A stretch of 64,000 nt of DNA from Platycnemis pennipes (lineage: Eukaryota; Arthropoda; Insecta; Odonata; Platycnemididae), in contig OW121854.1 in assembly GCA_933228895.1 (NCBI GenBank), forward strand, positions 132,413,926 through 132,477,925, read 5' to 3'. Shown piece by piece: positions 40,715-51,099 of this stretch. Below the pieces are notes generated by a model. That model saw only the letters and a list, made by a program, of their open reading frames with translations. It was not told the origin of the DNA and ran no database searches. The position numbers were made by a program, and so were the translations under genes. Positions within the stretch are counted from its first letter, which is position 1. Each line of letters opens with the position of its first letter.

Positions 40715-42715
40715 CTAGGCTTGACTTCGTGGAATCTTTTATTTACAATGTAAATAAATTCACTTTGTAAAATTCCACAGATTTATTGAAACCGACGACC
40801 CAGGTTTCGACTTACACGGTCATTATCAAGGTGGCAGTTGTACATCACGAGCCCTTTATATATACAGAATTGATTGAGGGGGGGCAGGGGGAAAGGAGGG
40901 AGTCAACGTGCGGCAAGTGTAAGATTATTGGTCAAAGGTGGGAGTGGGGGGCATTTGAGCGAGCATTGTTAGGAATTGCGGGAGGGGGGGAAGGGTAAGG
41001 TAAGAAATTGGGAAGGGAGCATATCATTCAGCACACATACATTAGATTTTTTTGGAATGCAATAACATTTCAAGGTTTTCCATAGAGTCCAACTTGTGGC
41101 CCTTACACTGCCAATGAAGGACTTTTGGGATGAAGTCACATTGGTGGTCTTCTTCTATTAAATGCTTGGCGAACTGGGAACTTTCATTACCATTCGTTAA
41201 ACAGCGCTGACTTTCTTTTACCCGGGTACGGATAGCACGTCCTGTTTATCCAACATAGACGGCTTTACAGTTACAACTAAGTAGGTATACACCACTTTTA
41301 TCAAGCACATCATCGTGTAGGAACATTTTATTATGTCTAGAATTAAATAGTAAGTTACTCAAGCAGTTAGGGTTGTAAAATGAAACCTTAAATTTGTGTA
41401 TCGGTATATAATTGGCTATTTGATATGACAATTTGCCGATAAACGGAATTTTGCACCATCTTTTAACAATGTCTTGCTGAGGCATGGATAAACTGGTAAT
41501 TAGATGCGGAGCCATTTTCGATTGTTGTCGCTGTAAGACTTTGTCAACTTTCTTGCTGTTGTACACATTATTCTCTGCAATACGTTTGATCTGATTTAAT
41601 TCTCTGTTGAAGTTATTGTTCGACATAGGGATTGATAGTGCTCTGAATAACGTAGAATTAAAGGCTGACAATTTGTGTGAGTGATGATGGCAAGAATCAT
41701 ACGGAATTATGGCATCTGAATAAGTCGATTTTCTAAAAATTGAGAAATCATGTACACCTTCTGCCATGTCAATAGTTTAGTCCAGAAAATTTATAACTTT
41801 GTCACCAAACCCTAATGTAAATTTAATGGATTTATGTAAACTATTTAAAAAAAACAAGTAAAATGGTCAAGTTGTCGAAGACTTCCTGTGCACAAACATA
41901 AAACATCATCAACATAACGAAACCAATATATGTATTACATTACTTAAAAGAGGGTGATTGGAAGTAAAAAGATTAGTTTCCAAATTACACATGAAAATAT
42001 ATGGTGATATATAAAATATATCTGGTATATAAAAGTGGTGAAAGCGGTGAACCCATAGATGGGCCATATTTATAAATCGAATTGTTAAAAATAAAATAAT
42101 TTGGGGAGACACAAAAATGCAATAATAATTCCAATTCAGAAGTTATCCTGGACTCAACGAATGAATTTTTCAGCGATTCCAAGGCTAGAGAGACAGCTTC
42201 TATGGCAGGGACTGAAGTTGATATGACAATTTGCCAATATTGTCAGCAACTCGTTATTGTCAGCACGAGTTACTTGTCAGCAACTCGTGCCAATTGTGCA
42301 CGAGTTGGTGACAAGTTGCTTACATCAAATGAAATAAGTTTGGAATTCGGGGGTATATTTACATCTGCCAGTTTCCCAGTAAGATCAATAGAGTTCTTAA
42401 TGGTAAATTTAGGTTGTAACACTAAAATCTCTCTCAATACGGTATTTAATTTAAAGGCTAGCATATGAGCAGGAGCCGAACAATGTTTGGGGCGATGGGT
42501 ACATCAGCTTTGTGCGTTTTAGCAAGTCCATTAAAAACGAGGTGTGAGGGGATTCATAGATTGACTAATTGCCAATGTTGTGAATAAGCATGAGCACCGG
42601 GAGAGTGTTCCTTTTGGAAGCAGGATCCTTTGGTAACATTTCAAAAGAGCTGCCATTTAAAAACGATTGAACCTTTTGGTCATAGTCGGGTTTCGATAAA
42701 ATCACAATACTGTTA
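40715..42715 (-). pseudogene. PLE-3: reverse transcriptase and GIY-YIG endonuclease, broken
   Basis: Minus-strand blocks in order are PDYDQKVQSFLNGSSFEML (about 42,640), NGLAKTHKADVPIAP (about 42,500-42,540), ISFDVSNLSP (motif A Asp, about 42,300), NNSIYKYGPSMGSPLSPLL (about 42,040) and a damaged YVDD region near 41,900. Then FSIFRKSTYSDAIIPYDSCH, HHSHKLSAFNSTLFRALSIP, ELNQIKRIAENNVYNSKKVD, and the nuclease GVYLLSCNCKAVYVG, followed by TAA where the family has Gln, then TGRAIRTRVKE. Several frameshifts occur. The 3' region to about 40,715 contains the hammerhead-like motif at 40,804-40,829. The copy lacks the extreme N-terminus. Confidence 0.85.
40804..40829 (-). ncRNA. Hammerhead-ribozyme-like motif in PLE-3
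   Basis: Sense (minus) strand: UUGAUAA, a hairpin GAC/GUC with a 7-nt loop, then GAAAC; downstream AC-CUGG-GU-C could form a minimal stem III with cleavage after GUC. Relative to the consensus CUGANGA..GAAA, positions 3 and 8 are U and A instead of C and G. Penelope elements are known carriers of hammerheads in their terminal repeats. Activity is untested. Confidence 0.4.
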
Positions 42716-42757
42716 CCTGATTGATAGAGCTGTTACGGGTTTTATCGAAACCCGACT
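42687..42757. repeat. Inverted repeat, 19-bp perfect arms
   Basis: TAGTCGGGTTTCGATAAAA (42,687-42,705) and its reverse complement TTTTATCGAAACCCGACTA (42,739-42,757). The left arm is PLE-3 coding sequence, so the right arm is an inverted scrap of the same element at its 5' break. Confidence 0.8.
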
Positions 42758-42759
42758 AT

Positions 42760-43532
42760 CTGACGTGTGTGCAGTTAGCGGTGGCAGCGAATGGCGCGAG
42801 CAGAAGGATCCCGTGGATGTGGGAGAGTCCAGTTTTCTACTGGACCACGCGAGAAGGGGGGAGCAGTTGTGTCTTCCAGCAGCGCGATGTGACGGGAGGT
42901 GCACGGACGAAATCAGCGTCCGAGTGTGCTGTGGAAGGTGACGAATGGCGGGGAAGGTGCATCCCGCACCAGAGCGTGAAATCAACGGCATTTCGGTCCA
43001 CGGGGGCGTCGCAGTGACGAACCTTCGGGGGAAACGCCAACCAACCCGGACCTTTAACAGACATCGCTTTTCGAGGGAAGGTCTTCGTATAATGCAATTC
43101 TCAATTTTACCATTCCACGCGGAGCGGATCGAATTTCCCAGAGCAAACCGGGCAGAACGAGTTCGCAGCTAAACTGAAAACGGATAAATAACGGAGGAGT
43201 TAGTGGTGGTTTCTTGCGGTCATTGAAAATAGTGGACGACTTCCATTCTTCCTGGAAGCCATGAATTAATTAATGTAGCATCAACTCAGCGATTAGTATG
43301 TCCCTGGCCGTTTTTGTGACCGGAAATTCCGGTCTCCGATGCTCTCTCTCCCTGAACGACGGTTCCGCCTCTGCACTCGACGCCACTCTACCTATCTCAG
43401 AGTATATCGCTATCTGCGACCAGCGTCCGTGTTGATTCGCATCCATACCCTACTTTGTCGGGTACGAAGGCTATAATTGGCAGACTGCATTTCACATTAT
43501 GACGCAAGTTTTCGTCAACACTTGCATTACAG
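42760..43532. other. GC-rich unassigned segment
   Basis: Open frames overlap on both strands and none is recognised. It is bounded by the 5' break of PLE-3 and a LINE-A copy. Confidence 0.4.
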
Positions 43533-43974
43533 TATAACGAACTTGAACGTGTGCAGCGAAAATCGGCAAGATTTGTAAAGGGCCGGTATGATAACCTTAT
43601 TAGCGTAACCAGTCTATTAAATGAATTGAAATGGGAATCATTGTCAGATCGCAAGTTGAAATTTACAGTTAATCTCTTAAATAAATTCCAAGACCATATT
43701 TTCAGTGATGATGTTACAAATATTTTGCGGACCCCAACTTACTATAGTAAACTGGACCATAATAACAAAGTTAGAGAAAAGTATTTCCGAACTGACAGAT
43801 TCAAAATGTCCTTTTTTCCTCGTACTATTAGGGATATGAATAACGGTAAATATATCCAGTACCAGTGTAGCAACGGATAACATTGGTCGCTGCATGTTGG
43901 TATAAGTACTTAAAGCTAACCCAACTAACAGCATGTTTTTGCATGTATGCTTTGCTATTTTCATTTTTTTTAAT
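43533..43974 (+). mobile_element. LINE-A 3' fragment, part 1 (interrupted by MITE)
   Basis: Encodes ERVQRKSARFVKGRYDNLIS and NELKWESLSDRKLK, with FRTDRFKMSFFPRTIRDMNN near 43,790-43,850, then 3' UTR to the poly-T at 43,963-43,970. It resumes at 44,502 with AGCGTAGTTTTGAAC. Confidence 0.85.
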
Positions 43975-44501
43975 GGGGGCGTTTACTCGGAACCGAAATC
44001 GCAATTTTGTACACAAAATCGTTAAATGGAAACGAAAAAAGAAATTTAGTGAAAAAATCAATCTTCTAACCACAACCATTCTCATAAATCAAATATGAAA
44101 ATAAGCAAAAGGTGACGCCCACCGAAAATGCCACTGTGATAACATTGACGTCATTTTCCTCCCGTCCTTGGCTGCTTTCAGGGGAGGGGAAGGGAGTGGA
44201 GGGGGATTCTCGGAAGGTCTGCTCGCACAGATGATGTCGTAACCGCTCCGATTGGCAGTCAGCTGTGTCCCCCCCTTTGCGATAAGGCGAAGTAGCTTCG
44301 CGGGCTCAGTTGTGATTGGACGAAGTCGTTGTACGTCAGAGGTTGCACCACGCCCACTTTTCCGAAAGGGTTAAAAAATTAGTTTTTCGACGCCTATAAC
44401 TCGAGAAATAATTGACGGATCAAAAAACGGAAAAATACGGGTCTTTTTATTTTACAAACTCTATCAGATTCGGAAATAAAAAAAATATGGTAAACGACCC
44501 C
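43975..44501. mobile_element. 527-bp MITE, deleted relative of the 7-kb transposon
   Basis: 43,975-44,259 matches 21,696-21,981 and 44,275-44,501 matches 28,530-28,757, both at roughly 90%. All internal sequence, including the transposase, is absent. Ends GGGGGCGTTTACTCGG and GTAAACGACCCC. AT is present on both sides (43,973-43,974; 44,502-44,503), and the empty site in other LINE-A copies reads TTTTTAAATAGCG. It would depend on a transposase supplied elsewhere. Confidence 0.9.
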
Positions 44502-44660
44502 ATTAGCGTAGTTTTGAACAGTAGGTGCCTATACAAGTACTAATTCTTTTTTATGCATGATATGTTGTGCATGTTTGGTGAGAATTCACCCCCTGTCACA
44601 CACCTTTATGGTGGCTTGCAGAGTCTTATGTAGATGTGGATGTACAGTGTAACATGTTTT
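44502..44660 (+). mobile_element. LINE-A 3' fragment, part 2
   Basis: Rest of the 3' UTR with TTCACCCCCTGTCACACACC and GGTGGCTTGCAGAGTCTTAT, ending TAGATGTGGATG. Confidence 0.85.
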
Positions 44661-44696
44661 TCATTTTCCAACTACTCGTAATTTCTATTCGTTAGT

Positions 44697-45300
44697 CTTG
44701 CCAATAAAATCTACATCTACGTAATACCTTGCAAGCCACCATAAAGGTGTGTGGGATAAGGGTGAATTCACACCAAATATACACCACATATCATGCATAA
44801 AGAGGATTAGTACTAATATACTAGTATAAACTCCACTATTTAAAAAAGAGATAAAATAGCAATGCAAGTACGCAAAAACATGCTGTTGGTTAAAGTCCTT
44901 ACACCAGCATGCAACTATCTATGCTATCCATTGATACACTCGTATTTATGCTATTGGATATACATATTTACTGCTATTCATGTCCCTAATTGTACGAGGA
45001 AAAAAGGACATTTTGAATCTGTCAGTTCGGCAATCAATTTCTCTAATTTTGTGACTATGGTCCAGTCTACCAATAGAAAGTTGGGGTTCGCAAAATATTT
45101 GTAACGTCATCAGTGAAAATATTATCTTGGAATTTATTTAAGAGATTAAGTCTAAATTTCAACCTGCGATCTGACAATGATTCCCGTTTCAATTCATTTA
45201 ATAGACTGGTTACGCTAATAAGGTTATCATACCGGCCCTTTACAAGTCTTGTCGATCTTCTCTGCACTTGACCAAGTTCGTTACTCAGGACGATTTCGTA
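44697..45300 (-). mobile_element. LINE-A 3' fragment (minus)
   Basis: The 3' tail (AATCTACATCTACGTAATAC) is at 44,706. The minus frame 45,067-45,267 encodes QRRSTRLVKGRYDNLISVTS and FRLNLLNKFQDNIFTDDV. With 44,502-44,660 it makes two LINE-A copies arranged tail to tail about 40 bp apart. Confidence 0.85.
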
Positions 45301-45838
45301 TGGATCTCATATATACTGGCAGCGTACTTCAAATTAGGTCCAAGGAGTGGAAAAACGTCCAATTTCTCGTATGGATGCGAGAGGGGCATAGTTCGATAGT
45401 TAAATGGCTTATCCCTTTTAAAGTGTTTTTTACGTTCGCTGTTTTCCAATCCTTCTGCTCGGCGTGTTCAGTCGAGGTTTTTGTTATGTACACGAGCATT
45501 TCACGAGTATGACTCTGTGGTTTTTACGCGCACCGGATGCAAACAACTGACGTAGTACAAGTAATTGTGTGCGGCACCGAGGTCGTAATGTTAGCCAGTA
45601 GTTGCTGATTTCGTTGTGAACGCAGTTTTGTGTTGTACACCGTTTGCACAGTGAGATTCGTCCTCTTGTTAGAATCCACGATGAGTTCAAGAAATAGACG
45701 CGTTGTGTGCAAGAGGCGGAGCTCATACTGTCCGACCTTAATTAAGATCCAGGGAGCAGCCGTCTAACTACTTACCTAAATCCTGTTTTATGAATGAACC
45801 GAGCCATCAAGGATTAGGAAATAAGAAGGCAAGGCATT
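45301..45838. other. No recognised gene
   Basis: Sequence between LINE-A and the left Gypsy LTR similarity. It may include unique LTR parts, because the LTR outer boundary could not be fixed. Confidence 0.4.
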
Positions 45839-46036
45839 AGGAAATGAGAAGCGATTTACTTAATGACTTTGCTCATTACAACCCATTGCTATATCGTTAT
45901 ATAGTCTAACAATGGACTATTTATTTAACATGTCCATAGTAGCTACAACGGTCACTCTGATGGACCCTTGACCAGCTTTCCCCCAATGAGAGGTCTTTAT
46001 TCCTATTTAAATACATACATCACACGCCTCCCTCCT
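45839..46036 (-). repeat. Gypsy 3' LTR (shared part)
   Basis: GGAAATGAGAAGCGATTTAC through CCTATTTAAATACAT is about 75% similar to 50,598-50,787. The shared TATTTAAAT could be the LTR TATA box (minus orientation). Confidence 0.7.
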
Positions 46037-46194
46037 TATTCTTGAACACAATTAAGTGTTCAGAAAAACAAAACAATATCACTTTCACATAATCTGAACA
46101 TTATGACGTGTAATGAAAACTAAGTGATATTATTATAAGAAGTCAATATTCCAATAACACCAAAATTGAAATAAACAATGCATCCCGAAATACA

Positions 46195-46470
46195 TCACCA
46201 ATTGATTACGAGGACATTTTGTAGCTGCAAATTTAATGCAATGAGAGGCTTCATAATTTTGGGTAGGGCGCCATTGACTATAGCTGTAGGTGATATTGGA
46301 GTGGGTGAATTCTGTGGATCGGGACAATTAGGAGTACTGCTTTCAGGCCTGTCAACTGCAGGTATTGGAATTAGTATGACTCCTGGCGCTACAGCAGCTG
46401 ATTGAAATCCAATTAACTCGTCAATGTTCCGCCACCAATTGATTCCTGATTGCACTAAATTACTAGGCAA
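46195..46470 (-). pseudogene. Possible C-terminal tail of Gypsy pol
   Basis: A 91-codon Pro- and Ser-rich frame (IPAVDRPESSTPNCPDPQNS) between integrase and the 3' LTR. Its position suggests the unconserved end of pol; no domain is seen. Confidence 0.35.
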
Positions 46471-46707
46471 CTAAGGTTACGGGTCCTAGTCGCTTTTCAA
46501 TTTTAGCTTCAATCCTATTCATTTCTACAATCTCTTGCCCTATCACCAGTTGCCCTATTCTCTGAGTTCACTCCCCTGAGCATAAACTGTCCGTTTACTT
46601 TGGTAGTCAGCTACTGCATCTTGGACACATGGTCTAATTAAATCTAGTCTAGTGCTAAGCTGCTTTCTAAACATTAATTTGGCAGGACTATCATTTTTAG
46701 TGGAGTA

Positions 46708-47292
46708 TCATTCCGGTGTGCAAATAAAAATCCATTTAAAGCTATAATCACATCCTGGTTCTCCAGCAAGGAACCTTTCAGTTTCTTTTACAACTCTCTT
46801 AACTGCATTTTCAGCTCGTCCATTAGTGGATGGATGATATGGTGGAGATAAATTCGGTTCAATACCAATTTGCTTTAAATATCTTGAGAATTCCTCAGAA
46901 ATGAAAGGTTGTTCATTATCGCTTACAAACAGTTCTGGAATGCCTAAACGGGCAAATATGGTTCTCAATTTACCCACAATTTGGTTAGCCGAAGCGATGG
47001 TTACTGGTTCCACTTCCAGCCATTTGCCGTTCACATCTAACACAATTAAATACAAGTTACTTTTTAATGGGCCTAAGAATTCTTTGCCATAATATAGTGG
47101 GAAGGTCCCACGTATGTAATGTACTTTTTGGTGGATTATCTCGCAGAAACATGTTGAGCATCTCTGAGTAATTACCTCAGTATCCTTGACAATAGATGGG
47201 ACCTTGCTACCGATTTCAATTTGGCAATGCCCAGGTGCCCTCTGCATCGCCTTCCTCAATGAACGAGGTTTTCTATAACCCCACGTCAGCAC
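46708..47292 (-). pseudogene. Gypsy integrase core
   Basis: The open 194-codon frame contains RCSTCFCEIIHQKV (end of the zinc region), VLDVNGKWLEVEPV (first catalytic Asp), LFVSDNEQPFISEEFSRYLK (second Asp), and SPPYHPSTNGRAENAVKRVV with the catalytic Glu. Spacing matches the DD35E core of Ty3/Gypsy integrases of the insect Mag/K02A2.6-like type. The first part of the HHCC domain is missing, and the C-terminal domain is out of frame. Integrase joins element cDNA to the host chromosome. Confidence 0.9.
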
Positions 47293-47559
47293 TTCCTGTC
47301 CAATTCATTCTGCCTTTGAACATCAAGAGTTTAGGATACATTATATTTTCTCTAAATTATTTCAACTTAGCCACCCATAGAGCACATAACCGAAAATTTT
47401 AACTAATTCCGGATCCTTCTGTGTCTCAGCTCGTGCCTCCTGTGCACTTATAGGGATATAATGTTCTTCAATGCATTGAAAATATGTCCCGATATTACTT
47501 AGATTTAAATTTTGGTCCTGTTTACCATCAGATGAGCTGGCGATCTGGATAACCCATCT

Positions 47560-47990
47560 GCATTCCCATGAGATTGATATTTAATTTAACATACGTCGTA
47601 ATCATATTCTGATACAAACAACGCGTATCTCCGTAATCGACTGGAAACAAAAGCAGGTGAACCCTTTTTAGGTACAAAAGTAGCTACAAGAGGTTTATGG
47701 TCGGTACACAGCATAAATTTTCGCCACCATAAATATTGATTACATTTTTTTTAACCCAACGACAAAACTTAGGGCCTTCTTTGATATATTTGGGAATACA
47801 TTCGTTCCACACTATTACCCTGCTAGCAAAGAATATGGGTCCCTCTACCTTATTCTGTTGCACATGACTTATCTGTACCGATGCAATTTCGCACCGCGAT
47901 GTATCTCAGGCTAATTTGAAGGGTAGAGCAGGGTAATAATGGGCTAAAATTTGGACAGACTTTTACTTAATTATTTTAAAAGACTTTTCA
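47560..47990 (-). pseudogene. Gypsy RNase H relic
   Basis: Across stops the minus strand gives GPIFFASRVIVWNE, FCRWVKK, and a decayed TDHKPL segment (NLCCVPTINLL). A later part has SRLRRYALFVSEYDYDV-like sequence followed by NADGLSRSPAH-like sequence near 47,530-47,570. This is the Gypsy RNase H order with the expected 'TDHKPL' and 'ADALSR' anchors. Confidence 0.65.
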
Positions 47991-48024
47991 GAAGCAGAAT
48001 TGAAACTCCACATTTTTCCCCGCC

Positions 48025-48550
48025 ATCATCATCATCTTGAGCCGACATTCCTAGGATTGGTTTGACGCAGCTTTCCACTCGATTCTTCTATCGGCCAACC
48101 TCTTCATTGTGACGTAATTCTTCTCTGTTACATTCTTCACAACCTGCTCCATGTATCTCACTCGAGGCCTGCCTCTTCCATTCTTCCCGTTCACTTTTCC
48201 CTCGACGATTGTCTTCATCAGGCCATCGTGTCTTAAGATATGGCCGATTAGGTGGTCCCGTCTTCTTTTTATATTTTTCAGCAGACTTCTCTTTTCTCCC
48301 ACACTTCTTTGGACTTCATTTGTCACTCGGTCGATCCATTTTATCTTCATCATTCTTCTATAGCGCCATATTTCGAATGCTCCCTCCCTTTTCTTCTCCG
48401 CTGCTGTCACCGTCCATGCCTCACTGCTATCTAGTAGAAGGCTCCAGATGTATGTTCTGATGAATTGATTCCTTACTTTTACACATGTATTTCCAGCACT
48501 AATTAGATTCTTCTTTTGATAGAATGCCCTCTTTGCCTGGGCTATTCACA
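48025..48550 (-). mobile_element. LINE-B 3' fragment nested in Gypsy
   Basis: The frame 48,051-48,410 encodes [40 protein letters not shown] and [11 protein letters not shown]. (ATCATC)n of the 3' tail lies at 48,024-48,033. It continues to about 48,550 with [20 protein letters not shown] sequence. Confidence 0.85.
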
Positions 48551-48779
48551 TTTTTCCTAAGTAACTAATACAAAAGTAGCAATAAATGGTACAAATTTAG
48601 CCTAATACTTCACTGACCCTAAAAAAGCTTTGAGCAGCGTAACATCTTTTGGTCTGGCTGCTTGCACCATCGCTTAAATTTACCTATCACAAAAGAATGG
48701 GCATTTACTCATAGTTACCCTTTGTCAGTTAAGCGTTCACAAACGTGTTTTAACCACCGATCGAAGTGCTCCTCTCGGT

Positions 48780-49160
48780 ATTTTCACTAATTATTAGTCA
48801 TGAAGGAAACAGGCTTTCTTTCCTTTTATCCCTCGCAGTGTCTGTTCCATGACTCTCTGAAAGATTCCCGGTACGGAAGAAATCCCTAAACAAATACCTT
48901 TGTGAGTGCCAATGGTGCGATATTTCTTACTTCCAGTAAGACTTAATGATACACGTGAGAGAGATGAATTTTAGAGAAAAGATCCTCTTATTCTTGGAAT
49001 AGGGTGCCTATCAACCTCCTGACAAGGATTGAGTGTGACATTGAAGTCTCCACAAATATCTTATTTGACCATGAGTTTTCAAAACAGGAACAGTGTCACC
49101 TGTGCAGTGGGAACACCACTAATCTCCTCTACACCTCTACCCCTTGGTGGAAAAGGCCTA
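48780..49160 (-). pseudogene. Gypsy reverse transcriptase relic
   Basis: Blocks HPIPRIRGSF (family 'HPLPRIEDLF'), SKKYRTIGTHKGI (family 'SKKYTTINTHKGL') and GISSVPGIFQRVMEQTL appear in order in shifting frames. The YVDD part would lie where the LINE-B is inserted or beyond. Confidence 0.75.
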
Positions 49161-49192
49161 TCTTTGTGATACTTGGGAATTGCACTTAAGGA

Positions 49193-49468
49193 CTAATTCC
49201 GCGGCTTCCCCTTTTTCGAGCTACCTTGCTTGTCTGTGAAAACATTAGAACACGCCGCACCTAGGATGTCAATCAATTTACACTCTGACGTGTTTTCGGT
49301 TGACTCACTAGCATTGCCCACCAATCCAGCATAAGGGATACTAATTATAAATTGAAATTCTAGCATCCAATCCCTACCCAGGAATGGGTTAGAACCCTTA
49401 GTCACTGCATAAAAATCTAGCAAATTAACCATAAATTCATGATTCACATTAACTCGTAATTTTCTCAA
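49193..49468 (-). pseudogene. Gypsy protease to RT linker
   Basis: The frame includes FYAVTKGSNPFLGRDWMLEF; the 'LLGRDWL' motif follows the aspartic protease in Gypsy elements. The protease active site itself (DTG/DSG) was not found, although VDKAAHVYQCYPNIFVM-like decayed sequence lies upstream at about 49,500-49,650. Confidence 0.65.
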
Positions 49469-49849
49469 CGGTTTATTTTATACGAACTTAAAATTAATTC
49501 AGTTGGATGTAATTTTACATGACGTAGATTATCATAACAAAAATGTTTGGATAACACTGGTACACATGCGCCGCTTTGTCAACCTCGAAATTTACTAGTT
49601 TTCCTTCTGCTACCAAGTTAAGCGTAATTGAGTTAACTTTAAGTCTATTTCGGCCTATTGGAATTGGACTTGGTGCATTATCAATTTGAAATAAATTAGC
49701 TAGGTCATACGTTTCGGGTTCGTCCGGTTCATCACTTCGTGACTCAGCTTCGCTTATGAAGTGCTGTTGGTTCCCTTTTAATAACGCTTACTTCGCTGCA
49801 CTGCTAAGATGTAGGCCTTGAATATTCGGGTCGTACAATTAATACGTAC

Positions 49850-50131
49850 AATGGGTACCAGACCGAGAATCCGGCTTACCTTTCGAATTACAAGCACGTT
49901 GCAATGTCCTTGTTTATTGCATTCAATGCACACGTACTCACGAAATCGACATTCTTTCGTTAAATGACCCTTCTTCCACAGCAATAGCATCATTTTCCTC
50001 TGCCATTTGTTCCTTGACGTCCCGCCTCGTGGTGATTCACCACTTGAGCTGCATCCTTCTCTGCCTCCTCCATAGATGTCGCCAGCTGCACCTTGCTTGT
50101 CGTGCGTCTGTCTCGAATGTCGCTGTCCCAC
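49850..50131 (-). pseudogene. Gypsy gag nucleocapsid (CCHC)
   Basis: LLWKKGHLTKECRFREYVCI and ECNKQGHCNV contain two knuckle-like patterns; the second reads C-x2-C-x4-H-C. Upstream, 50,037-50,225 encodes an acidic stretch (EHEAIAEYVDETTSS) typical of variable gag. Confidence 0.65.
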
Positions 50132-50597
50132 GAGTAGCTGCTACTACTCCGGCAGAGTTTGTCTCCGAAATCGCAGTACTAGAAGTTGTTTCATCTACAT
50201 ATTCAGCAATAGCTTCGTGCTCCAATTGGTCCGGCTGCGAAATTTGTAGCGTTCAATGATGGCTTCGGGTGAATGTGTTTTTCAAATGTGGATAGCTATT
50301 TCTTGGCATGACTTATTAGACGATGGCTTATCAGGCGTTATCAGGTCCTTGAAGAGTGACTACGTTTTCAACCCCATCAAGTCAATTTCGTGCTGACTGT
50401 TTTTGTAGATTTTTACATTGCACGTAAAGTTGGAATCGTTTCCGCGCCCACGTTTCTTCCGAATCGTGCAGTTTGGCGACGTCTACTCCTGCACCTTACC
50501 ATGCACCTCTTACTACTTGGTGTCCCACTACACTTTTCCGCGTGAATTACCGCCGCCACTGCTCTATGCATGGCCTTAGCTTGCCGAAACAGGGAAT

Positions 50598-50787
50598 TGG
50601 TAAATGAGAAGAGATTTACGAAACGACTTCGATCCATTACTATATCGTTGCAATGTCTAACTTGGGACTATTTATTTAACCCATAGTAGCCGCAACGGTC
50701 ACTAAAACTGGACCATTGACCAGGGATATGCCATTGAGAGAGCTTCATTTCTATTTAAATACATTGCATGCCCCTCACTTCCATTTT
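50598..50787 (-). repeat. Gypsy 5' LTR (shared part)
   Basis: Partner of 45,839-46,036. Contains TTCTATTTAAATACAT. Confidence 0.7.
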
Positions 50788-50834
50788 TCCATTTCATGCA
50801 AGGTCCTGGATTATCAGTTCAGCCATGGGACACA

Positions 50835-50905
50835 TCTATATCTACGACATACCGGGCAAGCCACCTCGAGGGTGTGTGGCACGGGGTGCATCCACACCAG
50901 GAACA
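50835..50905 (-). mobile_element. LINE-A 3' end scrap
   Basis: TATATCTACGACATACCGGG, GCAAGCCACCTCGAGGGTGT and GTGGCACGGGGTGCATC match the minus-strand LINE-A tail. Confidence 0.75.
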
Positions 50906-51099
50906 CAACAAACAAAAATGAACAACACAAAACAAACGCCACACCTTTAAGTAATTAGGGGAAAAAAGAAGAAAAACTACCAAATCCCAATCATGCATGA
51001 CACACTCACGAATACCATGCATGACCTGAAACCCGACACCAATTTCATAGATACTCATGCATGCAAAAAAAAGCAATGCGATGCAATGCTCATAGATGG

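Larger units (their letters stand above)
45839..50787 (-). mobile_element. Ty3/Gypsy LTR retrotransposon, decayed
   Basis: Two similar terminal segments (45,839-46,036 and 50,598-50,787) bracket, on the minus strand, a CCHC protein, protease, RT, RNase H and integrase in Ty3/Gypsy order (integrase after RNase H). A LINE-B fragment (48,025-48,550) is nested inside. The LTR copies have diverged considerably and all frames are broken, so the insertion is old. Confidence 0.82.

Noticed and set aside
43972..44504. TTAA or TA target duplication for the MITE and 7-kb element
   Set aside because: Both were tried. The empty site given by the outer transposon's left arm supports only AT as the duplicated bases.
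45484..45726. Minus-strand 80-codon frame before the Gypsy LTR as a gene
   Set aside because: No motif; overlapped by another frame; probably unique LTR or flank sequence.
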